DNA of 45,439 nucleotides from Paenibacillaceae bacterium (GTDB taxonomy: Bacteria > Bacillota > Bacilli > Paenibacillales > NBRC-103111). Numbering within the stretch: the first letter of the stretch is position 1; every line of letters starts with the position of its first letter. A program made the position numbers and the translations under genes. The stretch spans positions 1 to 45,439 of the forward strand of contig JAQSYI010000056.1 of assembly GCA_029256185.1 (NCBI GenBank), written 5' to 3'. This document shows, one piece after another, positions 15,555-24,403 of the stretch. The notes under the pieces are model-generated. The model did no database searches. It saw only the letters and a program-made list of their open reading frames with translations, and was not told the DNA's origin.

Positions 15555-16349
15555 ATGTACAAGCTTATTGCAATCGATCTGGATGACACGCTTCTGAACG
15601 ACCAACTGGATATTACCGAAGGAACCCGCGCTTCACTGGCCGCCGCAATCGAACAAGGGGTAGTGATCACTGTAGCCACGGGACGCATGTATGCCTCCGC
15701 CAAGAAAATCGCCGACAAGCTGGGACTGGAGGTGCCGCTGATCACTTACCAGGGAGCTTTGGTGAAGCATGCCAAAGACGGCACAGTCCTCTATGAGAGG
15801 AATGTACCGCCGGAAGTGGTCACTTATGTGTTCGATTACGCCAGCCGGCACGGCCTGCATCTCCAGGCTTATCACAACGATACACTTATTGCCAAGGAAG
15901 AGAACGAACGGCTGATCGCGTACAGCAAGCTTAACAATATGCCTTATGAAATTGAACCTGAATTTGACAAACTGGCCGAAAAGTCAGCCCCCAAGCTCCT
16001 GATGATCGACGAACCGGAACGGTTGGACCAAGTGCTGGTTGAACTCAAAGCCGCCGTAGGCGACAGGGCCCATATCACCAAGTCCAAGCCGCATTTTCTG
16101 GAGATCATGCATCTGGAAGGCACCAAAGGCCACGCCCTCGCACATCTGGCCGAACATTACGGGGTCAGGCAGGAGGAAACCATCGGCATCGGCGACAGCT
16201 GGAATGACCGCGAGCTCATCGTGCAGGCTGGACTTGGGGTAGCCATGGAGAATGCAGTGGACTCGCTGAAGGAAGTGGCGGATTATATCACCAAAAGCAA
16301 CAACGATGAAGGCGTGCGTCATGTTATTGAAAAGTTCGTGCTGAATTAA
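15555..16349 (+). CDS. Cof-type HAD-IIB family phosphatase
   Basis: A 264-residue HAD-superfamily phosphatase with a type IIB cap. Motif I is IAIDLDDTLLN (catalytic Asp9 and Asp11), motif II is the Thr in VATGRMYASA, motif III is the Lys in the C-terminal core (SKPHFLEI, GTKGHAL), and motif IV is IGIGDSWNDREL. Such proteins dephosphorylate sugar phosphates, flavin or pyridoxal phosphates; the substrate cannot be read from sequence. GGGAGGG precedes the ATG. It converges on the unknown gene at 16346-16807, and the two coding regions overlap by 4 nt at their stop codons. Confidence 0.92.
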   Translation: MYKLIAIDLDDTLLNDQLDITEGTRASLAAAIEQGVVITVATGRMYASAKKIADKLGLEVPLITYQGALVKHAKDGTVLYERNVPPEVVTYVFDYASRHGLHLQAYHNDTLIAKEENERLIAYSKLNNMPYEIEPEFDKLAEKSAPKLLMIDEPERLDQVLVELKAAVGDRAHITKSKPHFLEIMHLEGTKGHALAHLAEHYGVRQEETIGIGDSWNDRELIVQAGLGVAMENAVDSLKEVADYITKSNNDEGVRHVIEKFVLN

Positions 16350-16807
16350 GGCCGGAAATTAGAGAAATTAGAGCGTCCTGCAGAAGTACCGGAGTTGAAG
16401 TAGCGCAGCCAATCGGCAAAGTGATACATCTTCAGGATGTAATCCGCAGCGCAGCCTCCTCCGGGAAATTGTTCCTTGTTCGCTCTGATGGATTCCTCCA
16501 GGTCCCAGGACAGCCGGTACAGCCGCTTCATAAACTCCTCTTCGGTTCTGGGCTTGTACAAATCCGTTCCGTGGGAAATCTCCGCCTCTTCCAGAATAAC
16601 ACCCTTGTACAACGGGAATATATTGCTGTAGGTCCCCTGATCCTTGTAGCATAGGCCTGTATATTCATAAGGGAGCCAAAATAAATGGGTTTGCTTGTCG
16701 GGAAGCATAACGGTATAGGCGAGATTCACATTCAGCGCCACGGGATAAGGATAATTCTGAATCTTCCCGCTCCTTATATAGTCCCACACATGTTCCAAAA
16801 AGCTCAT
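16346..16807 (-). CDS. Conserved-looking protein of unknown function
   Basis: A 153-residue soluble protein beginning MSFLEHVWDYIRSGKIQNYP, rich in aromatic residues (HLFWLPYEYTGLCYKDQGTY). I do not recognise the family. It has no signal peptide or membrane segment. The ATG at 16807 is preceded by GGAAGGTG at short spacing; an upstream in-frame ATG is less well placed. Its stop codon overlaps the stop of the convergent Cof-type gene. The amino acid pattern is protein-like and the frame is fully open, which supports a real gene. Confidence 0.65.
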   Translation of the reverse strand: MSFLEHVWDYIRSGKIQNYPYPVALNVNLAYTVMLPDKQTHLFWLPYEYTGLCYKDQGTYSNIFPLYKGVILEEAEISHGTDLYKPRTEEEFMKRLYRLSWDLEESIRANKEQFPGGGCAADYILKMYHFADWLRYFNSGTSAGRSNFSNFRP

Positions 16808-16939
16808 ATTGCACCTTCCGATCAAATCAGGCGTTTCGCACTATTGCACAACTATAAGAATACGGTGTACGGGAGCGAGAATCAAGTTGATTTCAAGATT
16901 TTTTGATAAATGGCAAGCACGCGAGAAAGGGGAGAGAAA

Positions 16940-18130
16940 ATGAAAGGTCGCATATTCCAAACCGTCGATTCTCACGCGGATATATTCAAGGAAACAGCGC
17001 TGTACATTGGACGAAATCCCGAGCTGGGCCATGAGGAATTCAAGGCGTCCGAACGGCTGACCGGGCTGCTGGAAAATTTCGGATTTGAGGTGGAACGGGG
17101 CACTCTGGGCATCACCACTGCCTTTATTGCGCGTTACCGCTCGGCCAAGCCGGGGCCTGTCATTGCTTTTCTCGCCGAGTTTGACGCATTGCCTGAGCTG
17201 GGACATGCCTGCGGGCATCATCTGATCTGTTCCATGTCTGTCGCCGCGGCAGTGGGCCTTAAGTCCGTTATAGATGAAACGGGAGGAGAAATCCGGGTCT
17301 ACGGCACTCCGGCAGAGGAAACCAAAGGAGCAAAAGTGCCCATGTCCGCCGCTGGGCTGTTCGACGATGTGGATGCGGCGCTGATGGCTCATCCTTACCA
17401 CACCTATGAACATTCCGGGCAGTCTCTGGCCATGGACGCTGTGCAGTTCGAATACTTCGGCAAGCCCGCCCACGCCGCCGCCAACCCTGCGGAGGGCATC
17501 AACGCACTGGATGGGGTTCTCCAGCTGTTCAATTCCATCAATGCCTTAAGGCAGCAATTGGAGAGCCATGTCCGCATTCATGGAATCATTACAGAAGGCG
17601 GCGTAGCGGCTAATATCATACCCGAATATGCAGCGGCACAGTTCTACATCCGCTCTGCCAATCGTCCTTACACGGACCAAACCGTGATAAAAGTGCGGAA
17701 ATGCGCAGAAGGCGCGGCGCTGCAGACGGGTTGCAGGCTTGTTATTTCCAATTACGAGTTTTCCTATGATGAGCTGGCAACCAACGAGATCCTTTCTTCT
17801 GTCTACACGGATAATCTCACCGCATTGGGCATTTCCGGAGAATCGATTGGAACAGGCAAGGACCACGGCTCCGTGGATCTGGGCAATGTGTCCCGCCGGT
17901 GTCCGGCCATTCATCCCTACCTGAAAGTAATTGAGGAGAAGCATCTGCTTCACACGGCAGAATTTCGTGATCTGGCCATGACGGACCGGGCACTGGCGGG
18001 CATGCTCTTCGGCGCCAAGGTGTTGGCTGCAACCGCATGGGATGTGCTTGCAATCCCGGGCCTGAAGGAACGGATCCGGGAGGAATTCAACCGCACCGTC
18101 AACGCAGCGGCAGCCGGACGGAACGGATGA
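16940..18130 (+). CDS. M20 family metallopeptidase / amidohydrolase
   Basis: A 396-residue protein of the M20 amidohydrolase group (AbgB / indole-acetyl-amino-acid hydrolase type). Metal-site motifs are EFDALPELGHACGHH, GTPAEETKGAKV and the late HPYLKVIEE. The dimerisation domain insert lies about residues 175-285. Relatives split p-aminobenzoyl-glutamate or N-acyl amino acids; the substrate is not readable here. The ATG at 16940 is preferred, with AAAGGGGAG just upstream; an earlier in-frame ATG lacks a site. Its 3' end overlaps that of the convergent ATP-grasp gene by 32 nt. Confidence 0.9.
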   Translation: MKGRIFQTVDSHADIFKETALYIGRNPELGHEEFKASERLTGLLENFGFEVERGTLGITTAFIARYRSAKPGPVIAFLAEFDALPELGHACGHHLICSMSVAAAVGLKSVIDETGGEIRVYGTPAEETKGAKVPMSAAGLFDDVDAALMAHPYHTYEHSGQSLAMDAVQFEYFGKPAHAAANPAEGINALDGVLQLFNSINALRQQLESHVRIHGIITEGGVAANIIPEYAAAQFYIRSANRPYTDQTVIKVRKCAEGAALQTGCRLVISNYEFSYDELATNEILSSVYTDNLTALGISGESIGTGKDHGSVDLGNVSRRCPAIHPYLKVIEEKHLLHTAEFRDLAMTDRALAGMLFGAKVLAATAWDVLAIPGLKERIREEFNRTVNAAAAGRNG

Positions 18131-18857
18131 TGCCGTCGATCCGCTTATATAATGCAAGGTCGGCATGATCCTTGAATAAATTGTACTGGGGACGGGTATT
18201 GGCTTCAATCAGCCACATGTTCAGACATTCATCGATGCCTATATCCAGCCCCAGTTCCGCTATCATGGGAAATTTGCGGTGGAGAGCTTGCGCGATACTT
18301 AGGGAAAGGCCCTCCACCCGTTTCTCCAGCTCGCCTGTCTCCTCATCGGCCAGTCCTTTGCTCTGTGCGATTGCCTGGGCGAAGGATATGGAACTGCCTC
18401 CCCGGCAGTGGTTGGTGACGATCTGCTCCTTCACCGCCAGTTTCCCCATAATCCCCATATAGTCCCACTCAGTCTTGGGCCGAAGCAACAGAGTCCGGAA
18501 ATCGATCGGCCTCCCCTCGATTTTGATCAAATCGATGCCCTGCTGAACAATATAGCTCCGTTTGCCCGACAATGCCTTCACTTTCGCAAAAGCCGATGCC
18601 AGAGGAACGTGATACCGTTCTGTTGTTGTCATGATATGGACCGTGTCGTTGCACCGCATCAACTTCAGAACCCCCTTGCCCCCGCCGCCACAGCTCGGCT
18701 TGGCATACACAACAGGATGATTCCGCAGAAAGGTATGCAGATTGTCATGATTCAATACCGCCGTTTCCGGCAGATGGGCTGCAATCTCCTGTTCGTTGCA
18801 TAACGCGACATGCTTGCGCCACTTGCTCCAAGGATACTTCTGTGCCAATAAACTCAA
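18099..18857 (-). CDS. YheC/YheD-like ATP-grasp protein
   Basis: A 252-residue ATP-grasp protein of the YheC/YheD type common in spore-forming Bacilli. Marks are VVYAKPSCGGGGKGVLKL (ATP-binding lysine and glycine loop), YIVQQGIDLIKIEGRPIDFR, LGLDIGIDE and the metal-binding WLIEANTRPQYN. Bacillus subtilis YheC and YheD are linked to spore coat and endospore material; the ligation reaction is unknown. A TTG start at 18857 is used because AGGAGG lies 9 nt upstream. It is shorter than YheC (about 360) since the N-terminal lobe is reduced. Its 3' end overlaps the convergent M20 gene. Confidence 0.85.
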   Translation of the reverse strand: MSLLAQKYPWSKWRKHVALCNEQEIAAHLPETAVLNHDNLHTFLRNHPVVYAKPSCGGGGKGVLKLMRCNDTVHIMTTTERYHVPLASAFAKVKALSGKRSYIVQQGIDLIKIEGRPIDFRTLLLRPKTEWDYMGIMGKLAVKEQIVTNHCRGGSSISFAQAIAQSKGLADEETGELEKRVEGLSLSIAQALHRKFPMIAELGLDIGIDECLNMWLIEANTRPQYNLFKDHADLALYKRIDGIIRSVRLPLR

Positions 18858-18972
18858 AGGATGTCTCCTCCTTCCGCTTGGGACACATGAGGCAGGTCAT
18901 TCACACAGGACAATACTATCCTATGCGCCGGGAAATCCTCTGGTATAGACATTCGTCCAGATAAACGACAAT

Positions 18973-19030
18973 AGGACTGTCCGCTCATGACCGGGGAAAT
19001 TCAGCCCGGATCAGGAAAGGGAACAGTCCT
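18973..19030 (-). terminator. Branched hairpin downstream of pyrD
   Basis: AGGACTGT and ACAGTCCT are perfect 8-bp arms (extendable by two weaker pairs) enclosing a smaller CCGGG/CCCGG stem. It begins 23 nt after the pyrD stop. There is no strong U-tract, so termination is uncertain. Confidence 0.4.
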
Positions 19031-19052
19031 GTATGCGCTTATCATGAATGCT

Positions 19053-19994
19053 TTACTTCCAGCTCAAGCCGGTCAGCTCGGAGATATGATCTACCCGAAG
19101 CTTGTCAAGCCAGGCAGGCAGCTCGCGGATAATGGCCGGACATACATAGGGATCTACAAAGTTAGCGGTCCCCACCATAACCGCGCTGGCACCGGCCAGA
19201 TAAAATTCGATTACGTCCTCCGCATTCATAATTCCGCCCATGCCGATGATCGGGATCCGGACAGCCTGACTGACCTGATAGATCATCCGGATGGCCACCG
19301 GCTTCACGGCCGGACCGGACAGCCCTCCGGTCTTGTTGGCGAGAACAGGCTTCTTGGTCCTGAGATCGATCCGCATGCCCAGCAGCGTATTGATCATGGT
19401 GATTCCGTCTGCGCCCGCATCCTCCACGGCCTTGGCCATTTCCACAATATCCGTTACATTGGGCGACAGCTTCACATATACGGGCACGGACGAGGCCATC
19501 TTGACCCGCCGCGTCAACTCCGCCGCAACATCGGGTACAGTACCGAAGGCAATCCCCCCATGCTTCACATTGGGGCATGAGATATTCAGCTCCAGAGCCT
19601 TAACATTGGGCGCACGGGAGATACGCTCCGCCACATGCACGTATTCTTCAGTAGTTGAGCCGGCCACATTAGCAATAATCGGCAGATCGAACTGCTCCAG
19701 CCATGCCAGTTCATTGGCAATAATCCCTTCAACCCCCGGATTCTGCAGTCCGATGGCATTCAGCATCCCGGAGGGCGTCTCCGCTACCCGCGGCGTAGGA
19801 TTGCCGAACCGGGGCTCTCCGGTGGCCGCCTTGATGGCGATGGAGCCCAGCAGATTCAAATCAAAGTATTCGGAGAATTCCCGGCCGAAGCCGAAGCAGC
19901 CGGAGGCGGGAATCACAGGATTCTTCAACGACAGTCCCGGCAGTTCCACTGCAAGACGCCGGTCGGATTGGATAACCTCATGGGCAACACTCAT
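19053..19994 (-). CDS. pyrD: Dihydroorotate dehydrogenase B, catalytic subunit
   Basis: Oxidises dihydroorotate to orotate in pyrimidine synthesis, passing electrons through FMN to PyrK. The protein has 313 residues, the class 1B length. It contains the catalytic Cys in ELNISCPNVKHGG, the FMN-binding KLSPNVT, NKTGGLSGPAVKP, and IIGMGGI. The start overlaps the end of pyrK by 4 nt, showing tight coupling. In Bacillus these two genes usually lie inside the large pyr operon; here no other pyr gene is beside them. Confidence 0.95.
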   Translation of the reverse strand: MSVAHEVIQSDRRLAVELPGLSLKNPVIPASGCFGFGREFSEYFDLNLLGSIAIKAATGEPRFGNPTPRVAETPSGMLNAIGLQNPGVEGIIANELAWLEQFDLPIIANVAGSTTEEYVHVAERISRAPNVKALELNISCPNVKHGGIAFGTVPDVAAELTRRVKMASSVPVYVKLSPNVTDIVEMAKAVEDAGADGITMINTLLGMRIDLRTKKPVLANKTGGLSGPAVKPVAIRMIYQVSQAVRIPIIGMGGIMNAEDVIEFYLAGASAVMVGTANFVDPYVCPAIIRELPAWLDKLRVDHISELTGLSWK

Positions 19995-20767
19995 AACACA
20001 ACCTCCCCGATGGGAAATACAGGCCCGTCCTTGCAGACCTTGCGGTATGCAAGCCCTGTCTCATCGCCCTGCACCTTGCAGACGCAGGCGTAGCAAGCGC
20101 CCACACCGCAGCCCATGCGCTCCTCCAGGGAAAGGAAGCCCTTCACGTCCCGGTACAGAACGTCCAGCGCCTTCAGCATGGGAGTAGGCCCGCAGGCATA
20201 CAGCACGTCAAAGGTCAAGCCGCGCTCGGCGATTACATCCGTCACAAACCCCTTATCCCCGCATGAACCATCGACCGTGGCCAGATACGTCTCCCCCAGC
20301 GCGGAGAACTTGTCCTGATAGAAGACATCCTCCTGTGCTGCAAAGCCCAGAACATGTACAGGACGAACTCCTCTTGCCAACAGCTGCTTGGACAGATAAT
20401 ACAGGGGCGGCACCCCGATTCCACCCCCAATTAACAGGGCTGTCTCTCCCGGCGATGCTTCTTGGACGGGAAATCCGCGGCCCAACGGCCCAAGCACATC
20501 CACGTAATCTCCCGGCTGCTTGGCTGCCAGCTGGCGGGTTCCCTTTCCCTCAGCCCGGTAGATCATCGTGAATTGTCCCTTGGCCGTATCCGCTTCACAG
20601 ATGCTGATCGGTCTGCGCAGCAGCGGGTCTGTTCCCGGCTCCGCCTTGACATGGACGAAACGCCCCGGCTCACCCATCTCCTCGGCCAAACCGCCTTCCA
20701 GCACCAGTTCATATATATGGCGCGCCAGCAATTGCTGGCTGACTACTCGCATGGATTCATTCTTCAT
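19991..20767 (-). CDS. pyrK: Dihydroorotate dehydrogenase B, electron transfer subunit
   Basis: The FAD and [2Fe-2S] subunit that links PyrD to NAD+. It has 258 residues. The N-terminal FAD domain includes LRRPISI; the NAD-binding part has LIGGGIGVPPLYYLS and YACGPTPML. The C-terminal cluster ligands are in CGVGACYACVC and YRKVCKDGPVF (four Cys). GGTGGGAG lies 6 nt before the ATG. It is the first gene of the pyrK-pyrD pair. I see no PyrR-type attenuator in the 75-nt region directly upstream. Confidence 0.95.
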   Translation of the reverse strand: MKNESMRVVSQQLLARHIYELVLEGGLAEEMGEPGRFVHVKAEPGTDPLLRRPISICEADTAKGQFTMIYRAEGKGTRQLAAKQPGDYVDVLGPLGRGFPVQEASPGETALLIGGGIGVPPLYYLSKQLLARGVRPVHVLGFAAQEDVFYQDKFSALGETYLATVDGSCGDKGFVTDVIAERGLTFDVLYACGPTPMLKALDVLYRDVKGFLSLEERMGCGVGACYACVCKVQGDETGLAYRKVCKDGPVFPIGEVVL

Positions 20768-20930
20768 ATTGAACTCCCACCTTTCACTATAGCAGTAGGC
20801 ATATCTTATTAATCATACCATTGTTTCTCATGCTCAGTCCAGAATGAAATTTCCATTTCATGATATTGCAAATTTTGCAGGGTTACAGATTACAGCTGTA
20901 TTACAGCAGGTTTACATTTTCCGACGAGCA

Positions 20931-20960
20931 TTGACGCTATACGCCTTCTGGATTCATACT
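20931..20960 (+). promoter_or_regulatory. Promoter for the alpha/beta hydrolase gene
   Basis: TTGACG and CATACT are separated by 18 nt, about 40 nt before the start codon. Upstream, TTACAG occurs three times (20883, 20890 and 20901) around the palindrome TACAGCTGTA, which could be an operator. Confidence 0.55.
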
Positions 20961-21002
20961 GAACTTATAAAGAGAAGCTTGGAGTCAAAGGAGGGAAATT
21001 CC

Positions 21003-21986
21003 ATGGGAGTCATCGTCACACCTCAAGTTGCAAAAGGGATTGTAACCGTTTCCAAAAAAAGGAGCGCCTACACCCGTTCTCACTTTTTTCTGGCCGTTCT
21101 GCTTAGCTTCGTCTTCGTCGCAGTAACGGCAGCCGTCGGCTTCCATGCCTATATTGCCTGGCTGCTGGGACGTCCGGTCATTGCTCCCCTCTCCTCCAAT
21201 CCTCTGGAAGCCATCGGTGTGCCTTATGAAGACTTAAGCTTCCCCAGCGCCAATAAGCGCAGCAATCTGGAGGGCTGGTATTTGCCGGCGGAGCATTCCA
21301 AGCGCACCGTTATCTTCTCCCACGGCTATGGCGCCAACCGGGAAGAAAGCTGGGTCCCGATGTACGACTTGGCCAAAGCGGCTCATATGCAGAATTTCAA
21401 TGTGCTCATGTTCGATTACGGCTTCGTTCATCCCGAGCAGGTGGTAACCGGAGGTGTACAGGAAACCTTCGAGCTTCTTGGAGCCATTGATGTTGCCAAG
21501 GAAAAAGGAGCGGAGCAGATCTTTATCTGGGGCTTCTCCATGGGTGCGGGTACAGCGCTGGGAACAGCCCTGCAAAGCGGTGATATTACCGCGATGATTC
21601 TGGACAGCGCCTTTATCCTATCTCCCGACACCCTATATTACAATATCCGGCAGCATGCGGACCTTCCTCGCTTCCCGTCCGTTGGCCTGCTCCGTCTGTT
21701 CTTCCCGATGATGAACGGGGTAAGCATGAACCAGTTGCCGTATGAGCGGGTGCTGAATACCTCCTACGAGATTCCGCTGTTTCTGATCCACGGCATGCAA
21801 GACGAGAAAGCACCTTACCAGTTGGCCAAGCAAGTCTTCAACAATCAATCGGAGCAGGCCTTATCCAAGCTGTGGATCCTGCCGGACGGCCACCACGAGC
21901 TGATCTACACCGTGAACAAGCGGGAATACTTGCAAAAAACCCTTTCCTTTCTGGAGTCAGTCTCAGCGGGCATTCACCAGAAATGA
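21003..21986 (+). CDS. Membrane-anchored alpha/beta hydrolase
   Basis: A 327-residue alpha/beta hydrolase with one N-terminal membrane helix (about residues 28-55) that likely anchors it outside the cell. The nucleophile elbow is GFSMGAG; the acid is in LIHGMQDEKAP and the catalytic His in DGHHEL. An oxyanion-type HGYGANREES is also present. It resembles YqkD-like and BAAT/prolyl oligopeptidase-like hydrolases; the substrate is unknown. The ATG at 21003 has GGAGGG 7 nt upstream; the frame is open further up but that region holds the promoter. A shared terminator follows. Confidence 0.87.
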   Translation: MGVIVTPQVAKGIVTVSKKRSAYTRSHFFLAVLLSFVFVAVTAAVGFHAYIAWLLGRPVIAPLSSNPLEAIGVPYEDLSFPSANKRSNLEGWYLPAEHSKRTVIFSHGYGANREESWVPMYDLAKAAHMQNFNVLMFDYGFVHPEQVVTGGVQETFELLGAIDVAKEKGAEQIFIWGFSMGAGTALGTALQSGDITAMILDSAFILSPDTLYYNIRQHADLPRFPSVGLLRLFFPMMNGVSMNQLPYERVLNTSYEIPLFLIHGMQDEKAPYQLAKQVFNNQSEQALSKLWILPDGHHELIYTVNKREYLQKTLSFLESVSAGIHQK

Positions 21987-22016
21987 ACAGTCCTCGAAGC
22001 CGTGTTCTCATCCGAC

Positions 22017-22074
22017 AAAAAAGTGCACAATCCCCCGCAGCCTAAACCGCCGCTCAAAGGGAATGTGCACTTTT
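22017..22074. terminator. Bidirectional terminator between convergent genes
   Basis: AAAAGTGCACA and TGTGCACTTTT are perfect arms enclosing a GC-rich middle with a further AATCCC/GGGAA stretch. U-tracts are available on both strands. It lies between the alpha/beta hydrolase (plus) and the DegV gene (minus). Confidence 0.85.
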
Positions 22075-22110
22075 AGATTATATATGAATGCAGCTTTCAG
22101 TCAGGGCACT

Positions 22111-22956
22111 CTACGTATGCGACACCAGAATGCCGCCTTCTCCTGCGTAGGTGCCGATGACAGGCCCCATCTCCGCCAGGATTACTTCCTTGAAGGGATA
22201 GCGCTTTAAGATCATCTCCATTACCTCACGGGCCCGTTCCTCGCAATTGCTGTGGGCGATGGCAAGAATCCGCTGCTCAAAACCATGTCCCGCGTCCCCG
22301 ATCCGGTCAATCATCTTCTTGATGGCATTCTGCGTGCCTCTTACCTTCTCCAGCACCTCCAGATTGCCCTCCTCGCTGGCTCTCATCAGAAGCTTGATAT
22401 TCAGCACGGAAGCTATAGCGCCCCGCACCCGGTCCAGACGGCCGCCCTTGACCACGTTCTCAAGCGTATCCAGCACGAAATAATTCTTGACTTCGGTAAT
22501 GCTCCGTTTCATGGTCTGGACCATTTCTTGCAGCGTATGGCCTTCCTTGGCCATCTTGGCCGCCTTGTATACCAGCAGCCCCAGTCCTAAGGAAGCATTC
22601 TTGCTGTCAAGCACTTCAATGCTCTTCTTGCCTTGATGCTCCTCCTCGAACATGGTTTTGCCCATCAATGCATGATGATAGGTGCTGCTCAAAGCCGACG
22701 ACAAAGAAATACAGAGGATCTCTTCATGCTCGGAAGCATTCTTGAAGTATTCTAAGAAGGAGTGCGGTGAAGGACTGCAGGTCTTGGGAAGGACGCATTC
22801 TTCCTTCATTTTGCGGTAAAACAAATCCAGGTCCATATCGGAGTCATAATGATCATGCTCAAAATGAACGGATAACGGCACAAGAGTGATATCCAATTGT
22901 TCCAAAATACGTTTGGGCAAATCCGCACTGCCGTCTGAAAAAATTTTGATAGCCAT
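22111..22956 (-). CDS. DegV family fatty-acid-binding protein
   Basis: A 281-residue DegV protein. The family opening MAIKIFSDGSADLP, the mid motif SLSSALSSTYHHA and the second-domain GRLDRVRGAIASVLNIKL are clear. DegV/FakB proteins bind fatty acids and, in many Firmicutes, present them to the FakA kinase; fakA is not in the window. The ATG at 22956 is used since it opens the conserved domain; an ATG four codons upstream is equally possible because no ribosome site is clearly better. Confidence 0.92.
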   Translation of the reverse strand: MAIKIFSDGSADLPKRILEQLDITLVPLSVHFEHDHYDSDMDLDLFYRKMKEECVLPKTCSPSPHSFLEYFKNASEHEEILCISLSSALSSTYHHALMGKTMFEEEHQGKKSIEVLDSKNASLGLGLLVYKAAKMAKEGHTLQEMVQTMKRSITEVKNYFVLDTLENVVKGGRLDRVRGAIASVLNIKLLMRASEEGNLEVLEKVRGTQNAIKKMIDRIGDAGHGFEQRILAIAHSNCEERAREVMEMILKRYPFKEVILAEMGPVIGTYAGEGGILVSHT

Positions 22957-23064
22957 TTGTCCACTCATTTCTATATAAGAATCCACCAAAAGGATGTGTG
23001 ATTAATTATACCGGATTCTGCTGCCGAATAGAAGAAAATGCGAAATAATGTTGAATGATGTCGA

Positions 23065-23568
23065 TCAAGATTTACTGTCAAAGTAAAAGTGCCGGGCTTC
23101 CACACAATTCCCGTTGCTGATCTCAATGACTCCGTAAGAAAACCGGGGCTGTCTCCGCTTATCTGTAGGGGAGCCGGGATTAAAGAGCAGTGAACCTCCC
23201 CTGCGCTCTTGATAAGGAATATGGGAATGGCCGAAGATAATAATATCGGCTGCGCGGCCGGCAAAGGCGTCAAAGGCCCGTTTCTCCGTTGTTTTGCCAT
23301 GACCGTCGCCGTGGATCAGCCCGATGGTGACCCCCTCCACTTGCAACAGCTTCTGCAAGCCGAACCGGTCGACAATCTCAAAACCGTCATTATTGCCGGC
23401 TATGCCATCCACAGGAGCAATCAGCTCCAACTCATCAGCCACCCGCTCCGATACCCAATCTCCGGCATGGAGTATAAGATCCACTCCATCCAGACCGCGG
23501 ACCAAAGCATCCGGCAATCTCACGTTTCTGCAATGCAAATGGGTGTCGGAGACAACTCCGATTCTCAT
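23065..23568 (-). CDS. YfcE/MJ0936-type metallophosphoesterase
   Basis: A 167-residue calcineurin-like phosphodiesterase. Metal ligands are visible in VSDTHLH, HAGDW, AGNND, IHGDGHG and FGHSHIP. The family hydrolyses model phosphodiesters; the natural substrate is unclear. The ATG at 23568 is chosen because GGGAG lies 8 nt upstream and the domain starts at once (MRIGVVSDTH). It stands between the amino acid importer and degV on the same strand. Confidence 0.9.
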   Translation of the reverse strand: MRIGVVSDTHLHCRNVRLPDALVRGLDGVDLILHAGDWVSERVADELELIAPVDGIAGNNDGFEIVDRFGLQKLLQVEGVTIGLIHGDGHGKTTEKRAFDAFAGRAADIIIFGHSHIPYQERRGGSLLFNPGSPTDKRRQPRFSYGVIEISNGNCVEARHFYFDSKS

Positions 23569-23636
23569 GCACGCCACTCCCTGCGTTATCATCTATCTCT
23601 TATTATGAAGGATGCTTGGGTGATTTACAAATGGGT

Positions 23637-23670
23637 GCAAAAAAAGAAGCCTGCCGCAGATACGGCAGGC
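23637..23670 (-). terminator. Rho-independent terminator of the amino acid importer operon
   Basis: On the minus strand GCCTGCCG and CGGCAGGC form a perfect stem with a 6-nt loop, followed by TTCTTTTTTT. It lies 11 nt after the ATPase stop codon. Confidence 0.93.
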
Positions 23671-23680
23671 ACGGATCACC

Positions 23681-24403
23681 TTACAACACTTTACCCAAAA
23701 ATTCCTTGGTCCGCGGATGCTGCGGATTGGCGAACACTTCGGCCGGATTGCCCTCCTCGGCAATGGCGCCCTTGTCCATGAAGATCAGGCGGCTGCCTAC
23801 CTCACGGGCAAAGCCCATCTCGTGGGTTACCACAACCATGGTCATTCCTTCCGCCGCGAGACGCTTCATAACATCCAGCACCTCGCCTACCATCTCCGGA
23901 TCCAGCGCAGAGGTAGGCTCATCGAACAGCATCACATCCGGCTGCATGGCCAGCGCACGGGCGATGGCGATCCGCTGCTTCTGTCCGCCGGAGAGCTGAG
24001 CCGGGAAGCTTGCGGCCTTATCCTCAAGCCCTACGATGCGCAGCAGATCCATAGCGATCCTTTTGGCCTCATCAGCCGCGGTCTTTTTGAGTCTGCGGGG
24101 ACCGATGGTGATATTGTCCAATACGGACAGATGCGGGAACAGATTGAACTGCTGGAAGACCATACCCATTTTTTGCCGCAGCTTGTTGATGTCCGTCTTC
24201 TTGTCGGTTATGTTCTGGCCCTCGAAGATGACGTCGCCTCCCGACGGCCGCTCCAATAAATTCAGACAGCGCAGAAAGGTGCTCTTGCCTGATCCGGAGG
24301 GACCGATCACAACCACAACCTCGCCCTTCTCAATATGCAGATTCACATCATTCAGCACATGATTCTTGCCGAAGCTCTTATGGAGATGGTTCACCTTAAT
24401 CAC
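23681..24403 (-). CDS. Polar amino acid ABC transporter, ATP-binding protein (GlnQ-like)
   Basis: A 240-residue ATPase that powers the importer. It shows Walker A GPSGSGKST, Q-loop MVFQQFNLFPHLSV, signature LSGGQKQR, Walker B VMLFDEPTSALDPE and the H-loop VVVTHEMGFA. The FNLFPH and PTSALDPE variants are typical of the glutamine/histidine/cystine (PAAT) group. A GTG start at 24403 with AGGAGG 10 nt upstream gives the usual GlnQ length; an ATG seven codons earlier overlaps that site. It overlaps the permease gene by 8 nt. Confidence 0.94.
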   Translation of the reverse strand: MIKVNHLHKSFGKNHVLNDVNLHIEKGEVVVVIGPSGSGKSTFLRCLNLLERPSGGDVIFEGQNITDKKTDINKLRQKMGMVFQQFNLFPHLSVLDNITIGPRRLKKTAADEAKRIAMDLLRIVGLEDKAASFPAQLSGGQKQRIAIARALAMQPDVMLFDEPTSALDPEMVGEVLDVMKRLAAEGMTMVVVTHEMGFAREVGSRLIFMDKGAIAEEGNPAEVFANPQHPRTKEFLGKVL

